Part shown: one piece after another, positions 46,708 to 54,303 of the stretch
Layout of the letters: every line of letters starts with the position of its first letter
Numbering within the stretch: the first letter of the stretch is position 1
Assembly (NCBI RefSeq): GCF_022448905.1
Contig: NZ_JAKVCW010000010.1
Location: 117,811-181,810 of the forward strand
DNA length: 64,000 nt
Direction: 5' to 3'
DNA from: Shimia sp.
GTDB taxonomy: Bacteria; Pseudomonadota; Alphaproteobacteria; Rhodobacterales; Rhodobacteraceae
The notes under the pieces: model-generated
What the model was told of the DNA's origin: nothing
The model's input: only the letters and a program-made list of their open reading frames with translations
The model's database searches: none
Translations under genes and position numbers: made by a program

Positions 46708-48364
46708 TGGCCTGTGTCTCTGGATAGAGGTGCGCCTTGAAGGGCGCGAGGCCAAGGCGGCGGTAGGCTTGCAGGAAGGTTTCTTCCGGACCTTCGCGCA
46801 GCTCCAGATAGCCTTTCACCAGGCGTTCGATGGCGGGCACAATCTCGTCATAGGCAAACCCCGGACCAGCGCGCTGACCAATTTCTGCGTCCCAGGTGGC
46901 GTCACCGCCAAGCGTGATCTGGTAGTTCTCCACGCCAGCGCGGTCGAGACCAAGGATACCGATGTGGCCCACGTGGTGGTGCCCGCACGCGTTGATGCAG
47001 CCTGAAATCTTGATCTGCAGGTGGCCGATGTCGTGTTCGAGTTTCAGCTCGTCAAAGCGGGTCGCGATCTGTTGCGCCACGGGAATGGAGCGGGCCGTCG
47101 CCAGGGCGCAGTAGTCCATGCCCGGGCAGGCGATGATGTCGCTCACGAGGCCGATGTTGGCGGTGTGCAGGTCTGCTTCGCGCAGCGCGGCATAGACCGC
47201 GGGCAAGTCAGATTTGTGCACATGTGGCAGGATCACGTTTTGCTCGTGGCTGATGCGCAGCTCGTCGTGGCCGTATTGGCGCGCGATCTCGGCCAATGCC
47301 CGCATCTGATCTGCGGTGGCGTCGCCTGGGGTTTCGCCATGCTTTTTGATCGAAACGGTAACAATTGCATACCCCGGCGCGCGGTGCGTTGTCAGATTGG
47401 TATCGACCCAGCTGCGAAACAGGGGATTGGCATCATACGCGCTGTCGAATTCGACGGTGGGTGCGTTGCGGAATGCTGGAGGTGCAAAGTGGGCTTTGAT
47501 GTCCTCAAACAGGTCTTGATCGACGCCAGAGAAGGTTGGACGCACAGTTGCGTAGCGCTCTTCTACTTTTGCGCGGAACTCTTCCAGACCGGTTTCATGC
47601 ACGGTGATCTTAATCCGCGCCTTGTACTTGTTGTCACGGCGGCCGATCTGGTTCCAGACCGAGACGGTGCTTTCGATGTAAGGCAGCAAGTCTTCGCGCG
47701 GCAGGAAGTCATTGAGAACCTTGCCGATCATAGGTGTCCGGCCCAGGCCGCCACCTACGATGATCTGGTATCCGATCTCACCTTTGCCGTTTTGCACGAT
47801 GCGCACGGCAAGGTCATGGGCTTTCAGGACCGCTCGGTCTTGATCCCCTGCGCTCACCGCGATCTTGAACTTGCGGCCCATGAACTGGAATTCCGGGTGG
47901 TCAGTGGACCATTGGCGGATCAGTTCAGCCACGGGACGCGGATCTTCCAGCTCGTCCGCAGCGGCACCGGCGAAATGATCTGCGGTCACGTTGCGAATGG
48001 TGTTGCCGGAGGTCTGAATGGCGTGCATACCAACTTCGCCCAACGCGTCTAGCATATCCGGCACGTTGGTCAGTTTGGGCCAGTTGTACTGGATATTCTG
48101 GCGTGTGGTAAAATGGCCGTAGCCTTTGTCCCACTTCTCCGCCAGCAGCGCGAGCGTGTCCATTTGCGCGGAACTCAGCGTTCCGTATGGAATTGCCACG
48201 CGCAGCATGTAGGCGTGCAGTTGCAGGTACAGGCCGTTCATCAGGCGCAGTGGTTTGAACTCATCTTCGGTCAGATTGCCTGCAATGCGGCGTTCGACCT
48301 GTGCGCGGAACTGACGGTTGCGCTCTGCCAGGAAGGCTTTGTCAAAGTCGTTATAGTGATACAT
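46697..48364 (-). CDS. cysI: Ferredoxin-type sulfite (nitrite/sulfite) reductase, 555 aa
   Basis: Six-electron reduction of sulfite to sulfide with siroheme and [4Fe-4S]. N-terminal GHFTTRQNIQYNWPKL, the Cys ligands CPGMDYCALATARS and ISGCINACGHHHVGHIGI (CxxxC). Electrons probably come from ferredoxin via the fpr product. Given its place in a cysH operon it is more likely sulfite than nitrite reductase. Start ATG 48364; overlaps cysH. Confidence 0.93.
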   Translation of the reverse strand: MYHYNDFDKAFLAERNRQFRAQVERRIAGNLTEDEFKPLRLMNGLYLQLHAYMLRVAIPYGTLSSAQMDTLALLAEKWDKGYGHFTTRQNIQYNWPKLTNVPDMLDALGEVGMHAIQTSGNTIRNVTADHFAGAAADELEDPRPVAELIRQWSTDHPEFQFMGRKFKIAVSAGDQDRAVLKAHDLAVRIVQNGKGEIGYQIIVGGGLGRTPMIGKVLNDFLPREDLLPYIESTVSVWNQIGRRDNKYKARIKITVHETGLEEFRAKVEERYATVRPTFSGVDQDLFEDIKAHFAPPAFRNAPTVEFDSAYDANPLFRSWVDTNLTTHRAPGYAIVTVSIKKHGETPGDATADQMRALAEIARQYGHDELRISHEQNVILPHVHKSDLPAVYAALREADLHTANIGLVSDIIACPGMDYCALATARSIPVAQQIATRFDELKLEHDIGHLQIKISGCINACGHHHVGHIGILGLDRAGVENYQITLGGDATWDAEIGQRAGPGFAYDEIVPAIERLVKGYLELREGPEETFLQAYRRLGLAPFKAHLYPETQANAA

Positions 48365-48399
48365 GGGTGGACCTTTGTGTCTGCCGATGTGGGGGCGGT

Positions 48400-48723
48400 T
48401 TAGGCCGCCTGACCATCCTGTTGTTGCGTCTCTGCTTGCTTGCCGTGGAAGTAGTTTGATGGGCCGGTCCGGCGGAACTCTTCGCGGAAATGCGTTGGTT
48501 CGGGACCGTTTTCACCCTCTGCGGCATCCGCCAGATAGGCCCCCACCACCAAATCAACCTGTTGCGATGCTTCCAACAGGCGGACCTGCGCGTGCGCTTC
48601 ATCCGTGAGATACTCGGCGCAGGCCAGGTCACGGGTCCAAGTGTCGTCTTTGGTGAAATAAATCACGTCGCCTTCGATGAGGGCGTTGGCGGTGATGACT
48701 TTGGGTGTGAATGCGCGTGGCAT
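48400..48723 (-). CDS. DUF2849 protein, 107 aa
   Basis: First gene of the sulfur operon. MPRAFTPKVITANALIEGDV and DVIYFTKDDTWTRDLACAEY are typical of DUF2849, which is found almost only beside cysI in alphaproteobacteria. The function is unknown. GGGAGAG precedes the ATG at 48723; the frame remains open for 170 residues upstream but that part is the shadow of the lrp gene. A cysG gene, often present just upstream in relatives, is absent here. Confidence 0.88.
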   Translation of the reverse strand: MPRAFTPKVITANALIEGDVIYFTKDDTWTRDLACAEYLTDEAHAQVRLLEASQQVDLVVGAYLADAAEGENGPEPTHFREEFRRTGPSNYFHGKQAETQQQDGQAA

Positions 48724-48864
48724 GAGACTCTCCCGGGGTTTGACTTCCCAGTGAATATAGGAAATTGTTCCCCTTAACCGCCAGATGTTGGCGGAAATAG
48801 AAACGTGTGTTCCGGTGTGTTTGGGGAAATACGCCGGTGTTCCACAAAGAGCGGGGAAAATGGG

Positions 48865-49326
48865 ATGGCGTTGCGTATTGACGATATGGATAAGAAAATT
48901 CTCGGCGAGCTGCAACGGGATGCGGCGCAATCTCTGGACGAAATTGCCAAACGTGTGGGCTCTTCCAAGACGCCTGTATGGAATCGCATACGCAAGCTCA
49001 AAGAGGCCGGGGTGATCCGACAGCAGACGGTGCTGCTTGATGCCGAAGCGCTTGGTTTTGATGCCTGTTTCTTTGTTCTGATCCGCACCAGCGAGCATGA
49101 GGCGGATTGGCAGCAGAAGTTCCTCAAAGCCCTGCGCGAGCGCCCTGAGGTTTTGGAAGCGCACCGGCTGGCGGGGGACATAGACTATATCCTGAAAGTT
49201 CAGGTGCAGAACGCGCGCGCCTATGACACCTTTTATCAAGCTCTGATTTCAGAGGTGAAGGTGCACAACGTTACCGCCTTGTTATCTATGGAAGAAATCA
49301 AATCCACCAGCATGCTACCGCTCTGA
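48865..49326 (+). CDS. Lrp/AsnC-family regulator, 153 aa
   Basis: N-terminal AsnC-type winged helix (ALRIDDMDKKILGELQRDAA, RVGSSKTPVWNRIRKLKEAG) and a C-terminal RAM ligand domain (EVLEAHRLAGDIDYILKVQV). It is divergent from DUF2849-cysI-cysH with about 140 bp between, so it may regulate that operon and itself. GGGGAAAATGGG upstream of the ATG at 48865; an in-frame start at 48805 would add 20 residues. Confidence 0.9.
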   Translation: MALRIDDMDKKILGELQRDAAQSLDEIAKRVGSSKTPVWNRIRKLKEAGVIRQQTVLLDAEALGFDACFFVLIRTSEHEADWQQKFLKALRERPEVLEAHRLAGDIDYILKVQVQNARAYDTFYQALISEVKVHNVTALLSMEEIKSTSMLPL

Positions 49327-49354
49327 GCGTTAAGCTTTGTCCGAAGGGCGCTTT

Positions 49355-49418
49355 GCGGCAAATTTCACGTCGGTATTCTGTCGGTATCGCGACTGTTTTG
49401 CGGAGGTGCGTTTCGGAC
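49355..49418. repeat. Copy 2 of the dispersed ~64-bp repeat (after lrp)
   Basis: Read on the minus strand: GTCCGAAACGCACCTCCGC, AAAACAGTCGCGAT, ACCGACAGAATACCGACGTG, AAATTTGCCGC. This matches 29356-29421 in content and order, the two copies being on opposite strands. It starts 29 bp past the lrp stop. Confidence 0.7.
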
Positions 49419-49500
49419 TGGCGAGAGCTTAACGGGGCTGCGGCTTTTTCACGGTTGGATTCTTTGAATGCGATCTTCATGCCCAACGGTTTTAGGGTGA

Positions 49501-49729
49501 CTTATGCGCACCAAATGCAGTTGGAGCATCTCGCCACCATAAGCCATACGATTTATGAAAATAGGCGCGCTCATCACACGCCTATCGTCACTGCGTGGCG
49601 TGCCGTGCTGCGTCCGGAAGAGGGGATGTAGACGCGCTTCTGTCAGCCAAAAGAGGTGAGACATATTCGCCGCTCAGTTTTTTGAATCGTGAATCACGCC
49701 GCTCAACGGAAATCAATGGGGCCTATCTC
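49501..49729 (-). mobile_element. Remnant A: 5' end of an IS5-family (IS427-type) transposase
   Basis: On the minus strand an ATG at 49664 begins MSHLFWLTEARLHPLFR, followed by HGTPRSDDRRVMSAPIFINR, which is the start of IS5/IS427-type transposases. A frameshift after INR moves the rest to another frame, where I read NGLWWRDAPTAFGAHK. The match stops near 49501. The outer end, about 49710-49729, carries AGGCCCCATTGATTTCCGTT (minus strand), shared with remnant B and probably the element's terminal region. No 3' half is present. Confidence 0.8.
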
Positions 49730-49890
49730 GCAAGGCCATCAGGCTTGGACATCTTGAGCAGTATGAAAGAAAAGCCCGTCTGCATAGGGCGCTCTGATGG
49801 GTGCCCCACCTCGAATTGTCCGAAAAGCTGGGTTGGACGAAGGCGTATTTTTGTTAAGTGAAAACTCAGGCAAAACGAAGTTTCAAAAAA
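49730..49890. other. Stretch without recognised features
   Basis: About 160 bp between remnant A and the first immunity-like gene, AT-richer than the surrounding core genes. I see no gene, repeat or clear hairpin here. It is downstream of the immunity gene and may hold its transcript end. Confidence 0.5.
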
Positions 49891-50586
49891 CTACTTCTCG
49901 GACCATATCGATTTTGCGGCGAACCCTTGTAAGTCGCCACTACCTAAAGTCGAAAACAACTTATCCGAGACAAAAACGCATTTGGACGCAGATATTCTGA
50001 AGTCTGTCCAAGCATTCAACCCTTCGATTTGGGACTTATGCAGAGAAAGCCTGTCTGGCGTAGGCTCCCCTTGCGTAGTCCAAAGATGATTGCCATCCTT
50101 CGGCTTGCTGACCAGTTTTACACCTTCCGACGCTTCATCGACCGCGTCGCAGACACGATCAATCCACCAAGCATAATAGGTTCCATATTCCGAACCATCT
50201 TTTCGCAGAATTTTTACGGGGAAAAACTTCCAGGCATCGTTTTCCGAACGATGCGATTCAATGATGTCCCGCACATTGGAGGTGACAAGACTGGCGTGGG
50301 AAAATTGATAGCTGCCACCTGGGAAAGCATGCACCCAATCCGGTAATGCCTCACCTTCTGTTAAGGTCAGTTGTTCAGGTAAGAACTCGGCGTGCCAAGG
50401 AAGCTCTACCGCGCCAAATTGGATAAGACCGAACTTTCCCTTTCCGGCAATGATCCACTCTTTTCGCTTCTCAGCAAAATAGTCTTTTCCCGCTTTAATG
50501 CGCGCTGCATCCTGATCTCGGGTGACCTGCAAACGGTATTTGTAGACAAATGGGCCAAACATGTCCTCGTCGATCAAAACCGCCAT
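49891..50586 (-). CDS. Imm11-like (DUF1629-like) immunity protein 1, 231 aa
   Basis: The C-terminal half looks like the Imm11/DUF1629 group of polymorphic-toxin immunity proteins: WKFFPVKILRKDGSEYGTYY, VCDAVDEASEGVKLV and the ending SKCVFVSDKLFSTLGSGDLQ. There is no signal peptide or membrane helix, so it should be cytoplasmic. GC is visibly lower than in flanking core genes. Ribosome site AAGAAGG before the ATG at 50586. No toxin gene is adjacent. Low but clear sequence kinship with gene 50927-51643. Identification by motif only. Confidence 0.7.
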   Translation of the reverse strand: MAVLIDEDMFGPFVYKYRLQVTRDQDAARIKAGKDYFAEKRKEWIIAGKGKFGLIQFGAVELPWHAEFLPEQLTLTEGEALPDWVHAFPGGSYQFSHASLVTSNVRDIIESHRSENDAWKFFPVKILRKDGSEYGTYYAWWIDRVCDAVDEASEGVKLVSKPKDGNHLWTTQGEPTPDRLSLHKSQIEGLNAWTDFRISASKCVFVSDKLFSTLGSGDLQGFAAKSIWSEK

Positions 50587-50604
50587 CAGCTGTGCCTTCT
50601 TTTT

Positions 50605-50885
50605 CAGTGGCCGACGTTATCTCCTTTAACGTCTCATCTCGTGCCACCTTATAAACCAAGGGTTGTGGGGGCAATTCACTTTCCTTCACCACTTAACGGA
50701 ATTGGCCAATCGGGACGCCGGGAAGAGGGGCTTTAGATGTGTCATCTGGTTCAGCGGGGGATTGATCCCCCGGATCAATCTCTGATCCGCCTCACTCCTT
50801 CAGCGGAAAGAGATCGACATGTTCATAGTTCAGTTTTCGCACCGTGACCCACGTCTCTTAACGGCAATCAACGGGGCCTGACCTC
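50605..50885. repeat. Repeat unit B: module flank plus IS remnant
   Basis: 50605-50712 (CAGTGGCCGACGTTATCTCC through to ATTGGCCAATCGGGAC) and 50713-50885 are repeated, with scattered mismatches, at 51657-51908. The second part is an IS5-type transposase start (minus-strand ATG at 50820, one base deleted in the FWL region), split by a GATC-rich palindromic insertion of about 45 bp that includes GGGGGATTGATCCCCC (50756-50771). The outer end AGGCCCCGTTGATTGCCGTT matches remnant A. The unit lies directly upstream of immunity gene 1. Confidence 0.8.
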
Positions 50886-50926
50886 AGTCAAAACGTCCGC
50901 TCGAGCGATGGCGAAAACCAATCCAG

Positions 50927-51643
50927 TTACTCGGATAAAAATGGTCCGCCAAATCGTAGCGCCGGGCCCACGCCAATTAACCCACTGTCTTCAATTGACC
51001 GTTTCAGTTCGTCAGACATAAAAATAAACCCACCAAACTCCCCGTCGCAAAACAAATGGCGTTCTCCGATCTTGTTCCGAAAAAAGGCGGGCTCCCAAGT
51101 TGAAGAGGACTGCCGTTTATCCATTCGCATCGCGGGGCGATCATCATGAGGGTTATGCCACCCAGGACCGGTTTTGTAGGGGACCATGGGGGGGCGCGTT
51201 TTGGAAGGATCTAGCGCAAAAATCCTATTTCCCGGCGCAAACCAATAAAAATCGTTTCGCGCGATGTTTCCCGCCTCAACCTGAATGGAGACTTTTTCAA
51301 ATTGATGCACACCGGGGTCGAATTTATTGACCACCTCTACGAACTTCTGGGAACAAAGTTGGGCACCTGTACCAACTTTCATATAGTCTCGCACCGGAGT
51401 CGCTTCTCCTTTTGGCATCCCAGGACCAAGCCTAATCAACAGTGATTTTGGAAGGCTTTCGGTGTCAATAGGACGTCCAGATTGCCAAATCTCCGTAGAA
51501 ACAATGGGCCACTTACCGATGTCAACGCTGGGATCCGCGAGCCCTGCGTTCCGCAAATCGCCGTCAAGTGGCTCAACGTCATACCAACATCCCTCGGCCT
51601 CATATCCTGCAACGGGTAAGTCGCCTAGACGCCAAATAGTCAT
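50927..51643 (-). CDS. Imm11-like (DUF1629-like) immunity protein 2, 238 aa
   Basis: Starts MTIWRLGDLPVAGYEAEGCW, as Imm11 proteins often start with a short tryptophan-containing strand, and ends HLFCDGEFGGFIFMSDELKR, then SIEDSGLIGVGPALRF, the SDEL...GL.G pattern of Imm11/DUF1629. Cytoplasmic, no membrane segment. GGGAGC precedes the ATG at 51643. Its 5' flank is the same as that of gene 49891-50586 although the proteins differ strongly. No toxin gene is adjacent. Confidence 0.72.
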   Translation of the reverse strand: MTIWRLGDLPVAGYEAEGCWYDVEPLDGDLRNAGLADPSVDIGKWPIVSTEIWQSGRPIDTESLPKSLLIRLGPGMPKGEATPVRDYMKVGTGAQLCSQKFVEVVNKFDPGVHQFEKVSIQVEAGNIARNDFYWFAPGNRIFALDPSKTRPPMVPYKTGPGWHNPHDDRPAMRMDKRQSSSTWEPAFFRNKIGERHLFCDGEFGGFIFMSDELKRSIEDSGLIGVGPALRFGGPFLSE

Positions 51644-51656
51644 TGACTTTTGCTCC

Positions 51657-51908
51657 CAGTGGCCGACGTTATCTTCTTCGCCGTGTTTTATGCATCATCC
51701 TATCAATCAAGGGGTGTTGGGGCAATTCACTTACTTTTGCCACGTGACTGAAATTGGCCAATCTGGACACCGGGAAGAGGGGCTTTAGAGGTGCCATCTG
51801 GTTCAGCGGGGGCCTGATCCCACTGATCAATCTCTGATCCGCCTCACTCCGTCAGCCAAAAGAGATCAGACATGTTCACCGTTCAGTTTTCAAACCGTGA
51901 ATCACGCC
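51657..51908. repeat. Repeat unit C: module flank plus IS remnant joined to the MFS 3' end
   Basis: 51657-51764 repeats the flank found at 50605-50712; 51765-51908 repeats the transposase start. On the minus strand the ATG at 51873 begins MSDLFWLTE and is then cut by a TGA in the same GATC-rich insertion as in unit B. Beyond the insertion ATGGCACCTCTAAAGCCCC resumes the transposase. The outer terminal part is missing: the element runs into the stop codon of the MFS gene at 51902. Confidence 0.8.
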
Positions 51909-53080
51909 TCCCGCTTCAGCGCCCCACTCAACACGGCAATCATCAGCGCCAGCACGGCCAGCACGCCGAAGGACACGCGCAGGGTGGTGGCGTTGGCGAT
52001 GAAGCCGATCACCGGTGGGCCCAACAACATGCCGCCGTAGCCGAAAGTGGCGGTGCCCGCGAGGGCCTTGCCGGGGCTTTCGTGGGGGTCGTTGGCGGCG
52101 CGGCTGAAGGCGAGGGGGAAGATCAGGGCGTAGCCGATGCCCATCAGCACAAAGCCCGTTAGGATGAGCGGGGGTGTCGGGAGGAGCACGGTGAGCGCGG
52201 CGCCCCCGGCCGCGATGAGGCCGCTGACGCGGGCGGCCATTTCCGGGGAAGTCATGCGGGTGATCATGTCGCCAAGCAAGCGCATTGCCACCATGGTCAC
52301 CGAGAAGATTGCATAGCCCATGGCGGCCCAGTTTTCAGGCGCGCCGCCGATATCTACCAGATAGACCGCGCTCCAGTCAGCGATGGCACCTTCGCCCATC
52401 GAGGCCCCAAACGCCAGCAGGCCGACCAGCACAAGCTGACCTTTTGGAATGGAGAAGATCGGCGCTTTGCTTTCACGGTTGGTGGGGGAGGTCCAAGGAA
52501 TATTGCCGAGCCAGCAGAGCAGGGCGACCACCGGCAGGCCGATCAGGGCATAGTGCACAAGCGGGGTTGCGCCAAGAGAGATCGCCACAAAGCCGGTGCC
52601 TGCCGCCAGCCCGGCGCCAAGGCTCCACATAGCATGATAAGAGGACATCTGTGGGCGTTTGGCCCAGCGTTCGACCTCTGCGCCCCAGGCGTTCATGGTG
52701 ACATCCATGCCGCCATGGATCGCCCCAAAGAGGAAAAGCGCGATGGCGAGCATGGGCACGTTGGGGGCAATTGCGAGCGCTAACAGTGCGGTGATTTTGA
52801 TAATTGCCAAGGTCTTTGTTACACGTGCCGCGCCGTAGTGATCGGCCAGACGGCCCGCCAATGGGAAGGCGCAGATCGCCCCACCTGCAAGCAGCAGCAG
52901 GAGCGCGCCGAGACCCGCATGGCTTAGCTCATGGGTGGCCTTGAAAGCGGGGATACGGCTGGCCCAGAGGCCAAACAGCGCGCCGTTGAGTCCAAACATG
53001 GCGGCAATGGCCAGCCAGCCGGCGCGGCGGGTGAGATGTGCGGGGGCCGGGGCGTGCGATGGATCGGTGGTCGCGGTCAT
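51902..53080 (-). CDS. MFS transporter (YbjJ-like), 392 aa
   Basis: Twelve predicted helices with the MFS loop GRLADHYGAARV between helices 2 and 3 and GGMDVTMNAWGAEVERW, which is typical of the YbjJ/fucose permease-like group. Substrate unknown. The start overlaps the dctD-like stop by four bases, so it belongs to the dctB-dctD-like transcript. Its stop codon is within the IS-derived unit C, yet the length is normal. Confidence 0.83.
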   Translation of the reverse strand: MTATTDPSHAPAPAHLTRRAGWLAIAAMFGLNGALFGLWASRIPAFKATHELSHAGLGALLLLLAGGAICAFPLAGRLADHYGAARVTKTLAIIKITALLALAIAPNVPMLAIALFLFGAIHGGMDVTMNAWGAEVERWAKRPQMSSYHAMWSLGAGLAAGTGFVAISLGATPLVHYALIGLPVVALLCWLGNIPWTSPTNRESKAPIFSIPKGQLVLVGLLAFGASMGEGAIADWSAVYLVDIGGAPENWAAMGYAIFSVTMVAMRLLGDMITRMTSPEMAARVSGLIAAGGAALTVLLPTPPLILTGFVLMGIGYALIFPLAFSRAANDPHESPGKALAGTATFGYGGMLLGPPVIGFIANATTLRVSFGVLAVLALMIAVLSGALKREA

Positions 53081-54303
53081 CGGAAGCTTTCGGGCTTGAG
53101 GCCGTATTTGGCAAGTTTGTCATACATGGTTTTGCGCGGCAGCTTGAGCGCCTCGGCGGCGGCTGCGGCCCGACCTTGGTGCTTGCGCAGCGCTTCTGCA
53201 AGTAGAGATCGCTCAACCTGCGCCATTTGGTCGGCCAGTCCCAGGCCCGCAGTTTGGGTTTCCTCGCCGGGCAGCCCAAGGGTGAAGCGCATGGCGGCGC
53301 TCATCAAGGCGCGGGCGTTGCCGGGCCAGTCCTGTGCCATCAAAGACGAGATCACTTCGGGCGTGATGTCGGGTGCGGCGATGCCGGCCTGTTCGGCGGC
53401 TTGGGCCACGTAGTGACGGAAGAGCACGGGGATGTCCTCGGGGCGTTCGGACAATCCGGGGATGCGGACTTGCAGCGCTTCGAGGCGGTAATAAAGGTCG
53501 GCGTGCAGGGCGCCGGATTGCACGGCGTCATCCAGCGGCGCGGCGCTGCCAAAGATCAGGCGCGGGAGTTCGTCGGTTTCCAGCAGGGTGAGCAGGGCAA
53601 ATTGCGTCTGCATCGGCATGGATTGTACTTCGTCCAAGAAGAGACTGCCGCCTTGTGTGTCTTCGATGAGAGCGGCAAAGGCGGCAGGGTCCATGCCTGC
53701 GGCGGTGTGTTTGGCAAAGGGGCCTTCGGGGTGGGCACCGCAGAGGTGGATGACTTCGGCCACTTTGGAGATGCCCGCTCCGGGCGGGCCGGAGATCAGC
53801 ACCTCGGCGTTGATGCGGGCGACCGAGCGAGCGCGGTGGCGCAGGGCCTCGGCTTGGGGCGAGGTACCGTAGATGATGCGGGCGGCGGCGTCGCCGGTTT
53901 CCAGCTGGGCTTTGAGGCGGCGGTTTTCCAGCGCCATGGCGCGGGCCTTTTGGGCGCGTTCGATCACGGCGATGAGTTCGGCTGGGGCGCAGGGTTTTTC
54001 CAGGAAGCCAAAGGCGCCCTGGGTCATGGCGCGCACGGCCATGGGAATGTCGCCTTCGCCGGTGAGCAGGATCACGGGCAGTGCGGCGTCGGTGTCGCGG
54101 GTGAACTGCAAAAGGTGAAAGCCGTCGCGGCCGGGCATGCGCATGTCCGAGAGGATCACACCCGCGAAGGATGCGGTGATGTGGTCTTTGGCCTCGACAA
54201 AGGAGCCTGCGGAGATCACCGGAAACTCCTCGAGCTCCAGAGTCTGGGTCAGGGCTTCGCGCACGATGGGGTCGTCATCAACCACCAGGACAGGCGCTGT
54301 CAT
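53077..54303 (-). CDS. DctD-like response regulator with degenerate AAA+ domain, 408 aa
   Basis: Receiver domain (PVLVVDDDPIVREAL; phospho-Asp in ILSDMRMPGRDG; LEKPCAPAEL), a sigma-54-activator-type AAA+ domain, and a Fis-type HTH (LKLPRKTMYDKLAKYGLKP). The AAA+ part is altered: Walker A reads SGPPGAGISK, with Ile where Lys is needed; the GAFTGA loop that contacts sigma-54 is absent (GPFAKHTAAGMDPAAF in its place); and the arginine-finger block reads LHADLYYRL. Walker B (GGSLFLDEVQSM) is kept. It may act without sigma-54 or ATP hydrolysis. The ATG overlaps the kinase stop. Confidence 0.87.
   Translation of the reverse strand: MTAPVLVVDDDPIVREALTQTLELEEFPVISAGSFVEAKDHITASFAGVILSDMRMPGRDGFHLLQFTRDTDAALPVILLTGEGDIPMAVRAMTQGAFGFLEKPCAPAELIAVIERAQKARAMALENRRLKAQLETGDAAARIIYGTSPQAEALRHRARSVARINAEVLISGPPGAGISKVAEVIHLCGAHPEGPFAKHTAAGMDPAAFAALIEDTQGGSLFLDEVQSMPMQTQFALLTLLETDELPRLIFGSAAPLDDAVQSGALHADLYYRLEALQVRIPGLSERPEDIPVLFRHYVAQAAEQAGIAAPDITPEVISSLMAQDWPGNARALMSAAMRFTLGLPGEETQTAGLGLADQMAQVERSLLAEALRKHQGRAAAAAEALKLPRKTMYDKLAKYGLKPESFR

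Noticed and set aside
49353..49631. A 92-residue open frame on the plus strand
   Set aside because: It spans the dispersed repeat and the IS remnant and has no ribosome site or family.
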